DNA from: Apis mellifera
Taxonomy: Eukaryota > Arthropoda > Insecta > Hymenoptera > Apidae
NCBI RefSeq assembly: GCF_003254395.2
Contig: NC_037639.1
Coordinates: 4,134,501 to 4,198,500 of the forward strand
Direction: 5' to 3'
DNA length: 64,000 bases
In this document: one piece after another, positions 37,984 through 50,440 of the stretch
Numbering within the stretch: position 1 is the first letter of the stretch
How the letters are laid out: the number at the start of each line of letters is the position of its first letter
The notes under the pieces: model-generated
Database searches by the model: none
What the model was told of the DNA's origin: nothing
What the model saw: only the letters and a program-made list of their open reading frames with translations
Translations under genes and position numbers: made by a program

Positions 37984-39140
37984 CGAAGTTCGAAGACGCC
38001 TCCATTCCCGCTTTAATTTAATCCGCTTTGCTGATCCCGGGAGGGGGGAGCCGCGAAATTGTCAATCGGAATGAATCCACCGATTGCAACGTTTTCCGCG
38101 ATGACACGCGATCGTAGGGCGTGTACAGCTATTTTTCTTCCGATGGTCTGCAAGTCACCTTCGCTTCGTTAAAGGATAGAGAGGGGATTTCTTTGATTAA
38201 GTAATTAAGTAGCGAATTTATAATTTCGCGAAGAAAAATAGTTAGAGACGTTATTTGATTTTTAGAGAATAGGATTTTTCTGATACTATTCTGATTTGAC
38301 GTAGATAAACTATATGGAATTCATTTATGGAAGATTAATAATTTCATGTGTAAGCGAGCTATTATTTAGATATTTTAAATACGAAATAATTTAAAAAATA
38401 TTGAAATTATTAAATCTTCAAAGTTTCGGGTTTCTCTTCAAAGTATTTAATTTTCCTTTTCACCGGTATATATCCTTTTACTTTGCCCCAATATTGAGAT
38501 CGTTGCGACTTGAATGCTAATAAAATTCCCTTCGACGTGCGGCTAAGGTTATAAATCACCTTTCAAATTGGCAAGTCTACTTTACCCTCCTGAATACGCC
38601 CAATATCCACTAAGAGTAAAGCGCACATAACTTCAGAATCACGTCTTAACGCCATTCGCTCAACTTGTCAAAAGATAATTCTATAAAATTAGTATTTCGT
38701 ATAAAAATTATACGATCCCATAATATTCTAAGACTGTCCTATATCACTAAGTAAATTGTTCGTGCGCTATATATATTTAGAATGAAAATAAAAATTAAAT
38801 GATTTTACTTTTACTTCCTATCGATTGTATTTCTACGTTCTGTTTACAATAACACGTGACTAGGTCTAGTTGATTTTCTTCAAAAGCTTGGATGCTAAAA
38901 TTATCTTAGTTTTCATATATAACGCGAAATAAGTATAAATGAATCATAAAATTCGATTACTTACAATATAATTAAATTTTAAATTAAAAACTAAATCGAA
39001 ATGATGATTGTAACTTTAAATAAACCTGAGATAACTTTTGAATCGATTTAAAATCATCCATATATCATTAATAACATCATCATAAGTAATATCTTTTCAA
39101 ATAAACTATCGCGTAATTCAATTTCTAAAACTCGATCAAA

Positions 39141-39830
39141 CTCGATTAAAATTAGGAAAACTTTAAATCGTTACAACTCCGAAGATAACGACTTCCGGTC
39201 GACGAATGAGCGATCGTTAAAAGCGGGGAACCTTGCCCTTTAAAACGTTTTTTCATTTATCCCGATACGACTTCCGGTTGCCGAGATATCGTCGTGTGAA
39301 GAAAAGAATACTCTCCAATCATTTACCCTAAAATCGATTAAAACCTTATTAAAATTGACAAAATTTTAAACCGCTATAACTCCGAAGATAATGACTTCCG
39401 GTCGACGAATGAGCGATCGTTGGAAGCGGGGAACCTTGCCCTTTAAAACGCTTTTTCATTTATCCCGATACGACTTCCGGTTGCCGAGATATCGTCGTGT
39501 AAAGCAAAAGGTAATTTTTTAATAGTTACTCTCTCCGTCCTTATCGCTTATTCGGACCTCTCGCTCGCACCTTCACTCACTGACCTATCCCAAACTGCGA
39601 TTCCTAGAAAAGCGTAGTACGCATTTCCAGGAAAAATAAGTAGGTCAGTGGGTCGCGGTCCCATTCATAACCGCGTTAAACGCTGCGGTTACTTTAACTC
39701 CTTATATCTCGGCAACCGATTGAGATATCGGGATAACTCAAAAAGGGAATTCAATGGGATGATTTTCTCCATTTCCTGAGTATGTTTTAAAGACGATATA
39801 TTTAGTTTTTCTTCGCGCTTTTTATATGAA
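39141..39830. repeat. Foldback / MITE-like composite repeat
   Basis: Two direct copies of about 150 bp (39141-39300 and about 39340-39505, offset ~203 bp) share TCCGAAGATAA, ACTTCCGGTCGACGAATGAG and GGTTGCCGAGATATCGTCGT. At about 39700-39745 part of that unit returns inverted (ATCTCGGCAACCG ... ATATCGGGATAA). Between them is a hairpin at 39603-39631 (CCTAGAAAAGCGTA / TACGCATTTCCAGG) enclosed by CACTGACCTA (from about 39577) and its complement TAGGTCAGTG (to about 39650). Base composition is distinctly more CpG-rich than the flanks. No ORF or target-site duplication was found, so its class is open. Confidence 0.75.
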
Positions 39831-42800
39831 AAATCGAACCTGCATTTGTGATTTCGAGTGAATGCAATGATTTATCGAATCTATTTATACTTAATTTCAC
39901 GTTTAAAAATAATTGCTTCGGCCTGCGAATTTTTAAATTCAATGATAGAAGAAAATTCAAAATATTACATTTGCGTGAAAGTCATAGGATCATTTAATTG
40001 AAAATGATTGAATGCGATGATTTCTTACAAAAGGTACAAAAGGAGAAATATATTTCACTAGTAAACAATAAAACACAAAAGGGATTGTTTTAAATATTGG
40101 GTCGTTTGGGAGTTTCGAAGTGTTTTTGACAGTCGATATATTCTGTTTTGTATTTCGAAATCGAAAGAAGTTTATTTATTGCAATCTTCTGTCAAATAAC
40201 AAAATGCTTTACTCGAACAAACATTGCTTCGAGCTAGACAATAAATTTCATACAATTAAAAAAGAAATATCCAAAATCGACATAAACAGAAAAGATATCC
40301 TTTTGTACATCATCTGAAAAGCTTTATTTTATACAAATCCACAAATTGATACTAAATATCAATTAAACCATAAACTACAATCTCTTTCTATAATCCAAAA
40401 TACAAAAAAAAAACAGTTAATTAAACCCTATACAAAATAAAGAAGCTACCAAAAAGAAGAAAAACAATTTCAAAAACTTATTATTCCAAAATATTAATTA
40501 CAATAATTATAAAATCAGATACCAAATAAACTCTCAACTAATTTCCCCATCCAATAAAATTCCAATTTCCCAAAAAATACAGCATTCTCCTCCTCCTCTT
40601 CCCATCGATTCCTGCACGAACTTTTCGAACAGAATTCATCAGGCTACACGTCAAATTCCAAACGACAACCCTCGAGAAACCATAAACTTTCTGCATCGCG
40701 ATCATTCCGCGACACGTGCGCGACACCATCATCCAGCATCGTTTTAATATTCCGTCCACGTGTCGCATTAGAAACTGAATTGCAGATGAATCGGATGGGG
40801 CAGACAGTTCGAATACACGCAATACTCCACGGTCGATCAGCTTCTGAACCGCGTTTCCAAGATTCAAATATCCCTTGCATAAACTATGAGCTAGGTTTTA
40901 ATGCAGTGTAAAACACGAAACGAGATGCTTTGGCCCGAGTTTCGAGCGCCAGTTTTGACGATCGTCCAACCGTTTCGTTACCTATGCAGATCTTTTGGTC
41001 TGACAGGGGTGGTTGTGTCGTGTCTCCAGGACGTACGGAAAGACGAAGGCGACGCATGACACTCCCTGTGAACGCTGTGTATATTTGTGGCAGGTGGAAC
41101 CGTTTCGTGCGGTCGACGCCTCTTCAACGGACGTTTAAAGGCGAAGACCGACGTGAACTGTGCCAGGCCACGATATTCACCAGCTTGATTGTTATTTGCA
41201 TTCAGAATAGTCGCACAGTTGATTCGTAATTGATTATTTATCTGAATAATTGAATATTCTTGCGCGATATGAGTTACTTTTGCGATTATTATATTAATTG
41301 CGTGATGATTTTTGAGAAAGGTAATTTTAATATTATATTGCACTTTTCGCGAGTTGTTATTGATTGTATTTCTGTAATGCTAGTGATCGAGATAAAAATA
41401 TATTTTTCTCAAAGATGTTGTCGAGCATAAAATTGATAATAATTATTTAAACTTTCGAATCACAATGGATTAAATATAATTTTTATAATTTAATTTATCG
41501 ATGGAAGTTGACAACAAGGAGGAGACTTTTGAACAGTCAAGTTATTTTCAGAACTCGGACGATTTCTGAACGGAATCGAAGAAAATTGAAGAGAGAAAAG
41601 TCGAGGAGGGTGTATTAGAAAGTTTCTAAGCAGCGAAATAATTAAACGTTTCGCTCGAGCAAGTTTCTTCAAAGAAGGAACGTTCCGTTTCATTTGCCTG
41701 GGGTTTAAACGGAAACGATTTCTCATCTGCGCGAACGTGGGGGATGAAAGAGATCGAGAGGGTGGCGGACCACCGTGTGGTCGAAGATTTCCACGATCGA
41801 GAAGTTTCGGAGATTGAGGTTTGGAAGCAACTTGTAATACCGTTCCTCCAAATTGTTGAAATTTGATTTTGGATAAATAGTTAAGAATGAAAATTTTCTT
41901 ACATTTAACAATTCAAAAATGTGTCTCGATCAAAGATATCTTAAATAGAAATTTAAAACGGTATATTTTTCGTGGAAAAAGAAAAAAAAAATAACTTTTA
42001 TAAATTTCTAAAAATGTTATGAATTAAACGAATGGAAACACATTAGAATGAAAGAATTGTACAATTCTTTTCTCCAAGAATAAAACAATACGAATTTTTA
42101 CACAATTATTATTCAAGAATGAAACTAGGCAAAATTTCAAGCTCTGATAAAGAATTTCACGTTCCAATTACCATTGGGCAGACAGTGGAAATAAGGTTAA
42201 AAATCGGAATCTAAAAATAATGAAAGTGAGACGGTAGGATAGAGAAAGAGAAAAGAAACAAAGGACCGACACAACCAGAGTTTCCTCTACGTTGGTGGTG
42301 GTTTTACGCGTGGTGCGTGGTGGGCGATGCTAATACTCTCTTACGACGTGTACACGAGTGCACGAGTAATAATCCACCCCTTACTTACGATGCAGTTCCA
42401 AGTGTCCTCTTACGTACCGTAACCATAAATGAACCCTTTGCTCGTGAGTGCAAACTTCTTCGCCAACTTACGAATTTCACCGTCGAAATGAGCGAAAATG
42501 AGCAAAGAAACTTTTCTTTTTCTTTTTCTTCCTTTTCTTTTCTTTCTCTGTTCCTGAATGAGAGAGAAGTGTTCACGTACACGCGATAACGAGTAGGGCT
42601 GATTAGAATGTGAAAGGAGAGGAAAATTTGTGGACTATGGAAGATTCAAATTTTTTTTTCTTTTCTTCTCTTTTCCTTTTGTTTTTCAAATATTTTTATA
42701 TGAATAAATATGATATAATGTTCTAATTTTTTTTTTGATTAAGTATTTGAGTGAAGTAAGGAGAATATATTATAACTTATAAATAATGATAATTATTAAT

Positions 42801-45800
42801 ATTTATCACTTTCTGTATTTTTATTCCATTTTGAAAAGAAAAAAATCTAATGTGTATTAGTATTCAGATCGATTTCTTTATTTGATGTATTGTTATGAGA
42901 TTAATTTACACGTTTTTCGCAATTACATAAATTTTATTTCGAAGCTATTTCGAATTATTAAAAGTTTTCCTTTATTTTTGATACTCTCTGTAAAATTACA
43001 ATGAAAGTGGAATATTGTATTTAAGATGGAACAAAGATGTTATTGTTTCTTTATTGATTTTTCTGTTAAATACACGAGCATAAGTTTATGGTGAATCACG
43101 TTTCGCTGTAGCATCAAAATATATTCAATGTTTGTAATTAGAAGTTTGATGCGAGGATTGAAGCTATTCGTTACAATGTACATCGTCATAATTACAGGGA
43201 TGTCGGTCATTAAATTGACAAAACTATTTCATTACTCTCTATGTTACAGGTGTTTCAATAGCCACGACTAAATTTATGGCAAAAACTTTGATACTGTTGA
43301 ACTTAATAACAAGCTTAAACGTAACGTTTCGAATATTTGATAGAATAACTCGTAGTAAACATATAATGGAAATTTAGTTTACATTTGATTCTAAAGAAAA
43401 TAAACTTTAAATTACTATATGTTATTGTCTATGAATAACTTAAACTTGAAATTCTTCATTTTCTACGTCATACTATTTTTTTTTATTTACTTCATTCTAT
43501 CAATTGAACAATCGACGAATAATTTAATTCCTTCGTACAATTCTTTACATTACTACTCATACTAATTATCCACTTAATTTCAATGATATTCATGAATTCA
43601 AAAATTACAATAAATCTTATGTTAAAAGTTCAAAAGTATCAAAGTTACTTTTATTTTAATATATTATACAAGATTTAAGTTTCGATGAAAATTTATATTA
43701 AGGATTTAAATACCTTATCTCTCTTTCCAAATAAAATTTCTCTCCATATCGTTTTTCAAAATTTAAAAAAAAAAAAACGTACGTAAAAACATAAATTATA
43801 TTTCAAACTTTAAATTACCTCGCGTCGTAAATCTCGATTCAACAGCAATGTTCCCGAACAATGACGTGACACTATCTATAGAACTATTAAACGGAAAGGC
43901 AAACGCTATAATCGAAAATGAGATTCGACAACTAGTTAACAAGTTTATTGGGTCAAGTAAAAAGTAAAAAGTGCTTATTGATGAAGTTTAATTAAATCAC
44001 AATTGTTTAAGTTTTGTTTCTTACACATCTTTATATTTCGTTAATTTAATTAAAATTAATATTTAAGATCATTAATTGCTAAAAAGAAAATCATTCTCCC
44101 ATCTAATAGGAGATTAAAATCCAATAAAATTTACAAATCCAATCCTCTACCAAACAAAATAATCTGTACACTATAAAGATGTATAAAGAACAAAACTTGA
44201 ACATGCAACGACGTTGATCACTTTAAATAAACTTTAACATTTATTTGCACCACCTTAATCATTCGTGATTCATGCTTATACATCCTCCAGAACTGAAACA
44301 AAGAGAGTTAAATCACGTTTATATATATACTAATACCATTTACTTAAAAACATACAACTATATATACAATTATTTAATTTAATCATATCGTACTACGACT
44401 TTGTATCGGTTTGGAATATCGCACGACATTCGATAGATCGCAATAAATTCCTGGTCGCCACGAACGGATTAATATTGTACGTTGTATCTTGGCAAGCAAC
44501 GAGATCTATTCTTCCGCCTTTGTATCGCGCGCCGGCCCATTCTTCAGTTCAAACACACCGCACCACCGTTGTTGATCTTGGAAAAATTCAACGGTTACAA
44601 AAGCTGGGGATAAACTTTTCCCAACCTCTGTATACATGTATGTATATGCAAAACTCTCCTCTCTTTCTCTCACGTGATCAAACACGAATACGTACGAGGC
44701 AAGACTTTCATTCATTCCGAATGGCGAAGATGTTTTCCATGAAAATTCCAACTATCCTGACGTGTATAACTTGGCACGGGGGCACGTTCTCCTGTCTCTC
44801 GCCGTTCGATCAATTGTCATTCCATCGAGGAAATACGGTGCGTGGCGCTGGTGGAAGAGTATATTGTTAAAATTATTCATCGTGTATCGATCGATAGGCC
44901 AGGCAACCCTGGATTTGTATCGAATTATAAAGGGGTTGGGTCCCTGCAAGACGAGTCGTCTCGAATAATCACGGATTTTGCGGATGAGAAGGAACGTTTT
45001 GGAGAAAGGATTGTTGTTATTCAAAGGAGAGGAAAAATGGTGCGTTCGATATTTTTCAGTATTTTTATAATCGTGAACATATTTATTGGCATGAATTATT
45101 ATGACGTGTTATCTTGGATGATGGAAGAAAGTAAATGCGTATAATCGTGGAAATAATCTGAATGGATGGATACAATAATTATAGACTAATGTCTTATCTC
45201 TAATCGTTATTTTAATCGTATTCCATGTTAGTTTCCATGAGTTTCTTAATCTTCAATCATCGTTTCTTTCAATAAAATATCGAATACATCGTTCTGTGAG
45301 TAATATTTTCAGATTTGAAATATATGATATAAATTAGAATATACATTTCTATATCATATATTTTTAAATTAGAATATACATAAAATTATATTTTATTGAT
45401 ACGATTCGAAATCTGATGATTTTTACACGTACGTGTGTATCATAATGCACCAATTTTTTTATTTGCAAATTATTTTCAACCTTCCATTGAACCGTAATTA
45501 TTTATTATTGTGTAATAATAAATATGCGATTCGATTACACGTCTATATACGGCGAAGTTCAAATTATACCGGTTAAATCAATATCATCCATTGATCGGTA
45601 TGCCTAACGTATTGAGTCTATAAATAGACGTCGATGTTGAATCATGAGTTATATATGTGATATACTATGTGTACCGACATATTTTCCTTGCCATTACGAG
45701 GTTTGCATCGTAATACCATTTTCAAAAATAACAGAGTCACGAGTTTATTACGGGGCACATGTATATTCCATTGTTATTTTGGAAATTATAGTGAAAATAA

Positions 45801-47089
45801 GCATGGAAAATAGTTTTTTTTATATTACTATAATAAATAAGAGGGATGAAATTTATTAGTTTCGATTGTAAAATAAGTAATAACTTATTTTGAAAATAAT
45901 CCAAGTATTTTAATATCTTTTAGATAGCTGTAAACGACAAATCTGAATATGAAATTTTATTTCTTTATAAATTTGGAAAAGATCAATATTTTGCATCCAT
46001 GAATTTTAATATTAAAAATACATTTAATTATAATGCAGAAATAATATATTATATTTAAAAAAGAAAAGGTTAGGATTTATTTCTCAAATGTCATGAATAT
46101 TTGGAATATTCATAAGATTTTTCGTATGAATTTAAATTTGAAATAGCAATCATAGGAAAAACATATATTGTAAATCAATAGCAATAAAGTAACTCTGTTG
46201 AACAAATGGGAAGCAATCTTGTTGCGCGATATCCTATGAATTCGAAATGAGGATTGAAAAGGTTCAAGAATTAAAATACGAAACTTGACGAAACCATTCA
46301 TTCCTTTTTAGACGTCCAAGCAAATTTTGAAGAAATAATATAATTTTCTCGAAATTAGCAAATTCTAAAAGTAACACAAAAATCGTTCGATAAGTTTTTC
46401 GAATTTTGGAAGTGCTTTCAAGTTTTTATTAGTAAAAGTTTACATAAAATTAGGGAAGCACGTAGAAATTAATAATTTAATATTATGAATAATCTGTATG
46501 ATGAAGATTATATTAGAGATATTATTTAATCAGATTCAATAGTCGTGGAATTAAAAGTTAATCTAGAGAAATCGATTTCAATTGTGAATTATTTTTAACA
46601 TTAGAGAGAATAACTTCAATTCAATTGCTTTTAATATTTATAATATTATAAGTCCTCTCCAGTGAAATCCAATGGAAAATTAACATAATAAATGCATTAT
46701 TTCCAGAATTATTTAACAAATTCAGAGAAAACTGATATAAAATTCGTTCACGAGTTTCCACATCTTTATATCCCACACACGTATAAATAAATATACAAGA
46801 TTTCTTATTAAACTTTAATTCATAATTCTCCCAAATTTTATCCGGATATATAATTTTCCTCGCAACTTTTCAAACAACAGAAATAATTCATCTTGCGAAT
46901 ATATAAATTACACGACACGCGAAATATATATAAAAAAAGAAAAAAAAATCCACAAAAACAAAGAAATCATCGTCTACCAAATAATATAACGTTAAAAGAT
47001 TAAATTAAACATCCGAGAGAAAAAAAATAGTAAAAATTTTATTCGAGGGGCATTTGTTATGCGCGAAGCCGCGATACGTCTTCCACTAG

Positions 47090-47114
47090 AAAAAAAAAAA
47101 AAAAAAAAAAAAAA
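47090..47114. repeat. Poly(A) run, 25 nt
   Basis: Pure A run. No retroposed body or target-site duplication could be recognised 5' of it. Other long A/T runs are at 6870-6889, 8178-8199 and 29111-29128. Confidence 0.97.
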
Positions 47115-49535
47115 GAAACGACCAATTTTTCACCACTCTCAGTTCATACAAACGAAATACGCTCGAATTTCCGGTTCTTATTCAATCTGCATCCGCATAA
47201 AGTAACACGTTTATACGTTTATTTTCTCTCGTGTTTTTCTCCCGAATTTGAATTTCTCCCCTCTCGAAAATAAATTATAACGCTTTCTAAGGCAACTTCC
47301 TTTAATAAGCGAACGAGCTACTTAATCGCGCCGGAATCGGTGTAATTAAATCGCGTGTTTTTGAAAACGAGGGAGAGAGAGGCACGTTTATTATCGCGGA
47401 AATGAAGGTCGAAGATTGAAAAGAAAAAAAAAAAAAAACGAACAAGAAGAGGAAGCGTTACGTTGTAATGCGAGATATTGTTCTCTTGAATTATAGGGGG
47501 GAATTGGAAAAGTTTCTTCCGCCATAATAAATTTCGCAAGATCGATGTTTCCATGTCTCATGATCTTGGGTATTTTTATATTTCACTTAGAATAATCATT
47601 TTGAACGAATTATAATTAAATGAATTTTTGAACAGGGTGAAAAATTGTTGACTATTAATAGTAATCGCTTGAAAATTTATTATTTTATTTTATTTTTGTT
47701 CAAAATTTCGTTTTGAATTTTTATTGAGATGATTGATAAAAAAAAAAATTGGAATGGAATCTATTTATACGAACACGAATCTCTATTAACTTAATGAAAG
47801 ATCGTAGGAATTAGAGAAGATTAAGTAGATTCGTGTACTATACGAACTTCTTGTTCGAGGGGAGGGTTCATATAAACGGAGTTCCACTACGATCGAAGAT
47901 ATACCTGATTCTCAACCATTGGAAGTAAAGTCTCCTAATTCAGACTTGGCTTTGAATTATTGAACTTGGATCTGCTAATTGAAATTGCTGTAATATAAGA
48001 AGATTCGACCAATCTACATATCTGAAACGAGATAAGACATTGCTCATTTGGAAATTCTAAAACTAATATATCCTATAACTGACTAAACTATAAGTAACTA
48101 ATTGTTATCCTTATATCCCTTTTCTCTTTTTCTTAACGATTCATGCTAAAATTTCTAGAATCTACTTTAAAAAAAAGAGTCATTGAACATTCTTTTAATT
48201 ATTCTATGACAAAATTCTTTTACAACCCGTTATATAAATATAGAATAATAATTCCATCGAAATCAAATTTTCCAAAATACGTAAAATAGAATAACTAGAA
48301 TAAAAGATTCATAGCTCCACTTCTTTAATAGTTTATAGAAAAAAAATTGACTTTTTACGTAACAAGCATATAATCCTTTAGCTACAAATGAATAATTCAA
48401 ACGAAGAGGATTTCAGAGGTAAGGATATATCGCGCCATTTTGGCGTCGATATACGCGATACGAAAATAACGTCGTTAAAAAAGCCGATCAGCCAGAGAGC
48501 AGCGACTCTCGACCGATATTTTCTCGATCCGTTTCCACCGTCTCCGTTCCCACTCTTTCCCCTCCCCCCCTCTGAAAAAGGAACGATACGTATATTCCTT
48601 TCATCGTTTCCATCGCGATAGACACCGAGGCGCCTTCGGTGAGCGATCGTTCTCCTGCGTTAGCCTGGAAAAGACTGCAGTGCCCCTCTCCCCTTCCTCC
48701 TCGCCGAGCCACGCCACACCGAGCCTTTTCAAATAAAGTTTTCGGAACGAATGCAGTCGCTAGTTTCCTATAGTTGGCCCCGTTATTGCGCGATATTCGT
48801 ACGTTATCCACGCTCGATTTATTTGTTTCGCCGCGTTGCCAACGATCTCGTTATCGGTTCGATTTTTCTTCCTTCCCTCTCTCTTTCTTTCTTTCTTTTT
48901 TTTTTTGCTGTCTTCATCGTTCTCGAGGAGATTGGGAATCATTTTTAATGCGATAACTCGAAGAAAACTTGCTCAGGTTCGATCAAATTGGAAAGAAATT
49001 ACAACGTGATGATCCACGTTGGTCTTCGTTCAAGCTATATAGAATTTTCTTCGCCAGAATAATATTAAATTTATTAATTTCGTACTGTCTCTCACGAAGG
49101 AAAAAATGATAGTGAAAATACGCATTTTCATCCCTTTCGTGATACTTGAAAATTACCTAAAATTTCTTCATTAACAGAACGAGAATGAATCTCAACGGAT
49201 TCGACGGATATTTCTTTGCTGGAGAAACTGTTTCTTGAAGAACAGTAGATCTCTTTCTTCTTCTTCTTTTTTTTTATTCTCGCAGAAATTCGCCTATTTT
49301 ATTTCATTTTTTCCTTTGAACCTCAACGTTGGAGGCACTCGCCTCTATAATTCTCGTCGCTCTAACCACGTGTAATTCGCCCCGTATAACGCGATACTGC
49401 GATGTTTATTAATTGCATAAAACGAAGCTCTCACGGAAAATAGGGGTTTCCCGAGCGAGTGAGCATAATGAGGCTCGTATGGGTACGAGGAGCGTGGCGG
49501 AGGATCGAGATGTACGAGTCTGCGTTGATTGTGCT

Positions 49536-49557
49536 GGGTCTGAGGGGGGAGGGAGGG
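49536..49557 (+). other. Potential G-quadruplex
   Basis: Four G runs in 22 bases (GGG TCTGA GGGGGG A GGG A GGG) at the end of a CpG-bearing patch. Confidence 0.6.
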
Positions 49558-50440
49558 CTTTTATGTTGCCAGAGCTTTGATTCTCGCGTGTTAGGGGTAA
49601 TTTGATTTTTCGTCCCGTGATTTTTTAAGATTTTTTTTCAAATTTGTTAAGGGGGATGTTTTTGTGAGATGATGTAAGATGTTTTTTTTTTTTAAATATG
49701 CAATGGCTGCTAGAATTGGAAATTTCGATCGAGAATTTTTGCTTTATTTGTACTGATATTGATTCTCGTAAATGATATGTATATGATAATTATTTGATAA
49801 ATTAAGAATGAATGACGAGAATTAAGAGATTTTATTATTGACGAATCTTTGTAGAATTAAATATTTTTAATGTTGCGTGTATTAATAATAAATATTAATT
49901 AGGAATATTTGTCATTCAGAATGGACTTAAAAATCAGAATTTATTTATTTTGATCATTAATAATAATTAAATTTTTCGTTCATCAAAAATGGATGATAAT
50001 AATAATAATAATAAATATAAAGATAAGGAAGAAGAATTATTTTAAATCTAAATCATTCGTAATAATATTTTCCTCGATGAAATTTCTAATTTGTGGTAAA
50101 AAAAATTTAAATTTACGATATCAATAAATCAATCTTTATATTACTCGTTTTTCCTTAAAACTGTATACCTTTTTCCACTTTCTGTCAACCATCGTTACTG
50201 CCAACATATATAACAATTAATATCGATTAAATTAACACCAAAAAAAAAAAAAAAAGAAACGAATTTATCATTGTTATCGATTATTTATTTTACAAAAATC
50301 AACGTATGAGAGAGATTTATCTACAAACGAAACGATCTTTGAAACTCCATTAATTCGACATTAGAAAGAAAGCCCAAAATTTCGATCTCCCTACAATCAT
50401 TTTCAATCATCAAAAGATCAAAACCCAAAAGTATCTACAC

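Larger units (their letters stand above)
35501..39140. other. Probable intron DNA
   Basis: A GC-richer patch at 35510-36160 and another at 37660-38170 carry the paired motif blocks; the remainder is AT-rich and includes the hairpin near 36.5 kb. No gene recognised. Confidence 0.5.
39831..50440. other. Probable intron DNA
   Basis: GC-richer patches at about 40560-41230, 41490-41830, 42160-42600, 44390-45050, 47060-47540 and 48400-49580. The patch at 40538-40880 (minus) is open in two frames over 80-110 codons without low complexity, but no homology, start context or splice pair could be defended. Confidence 0.5.

Noticed and set aside
44475..45144. Overlapping plus-strand frames of 131 and 100 codons
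   Set aside because: No homology recognised; overlapping frames on both strands indicate low stop density rather than coding.
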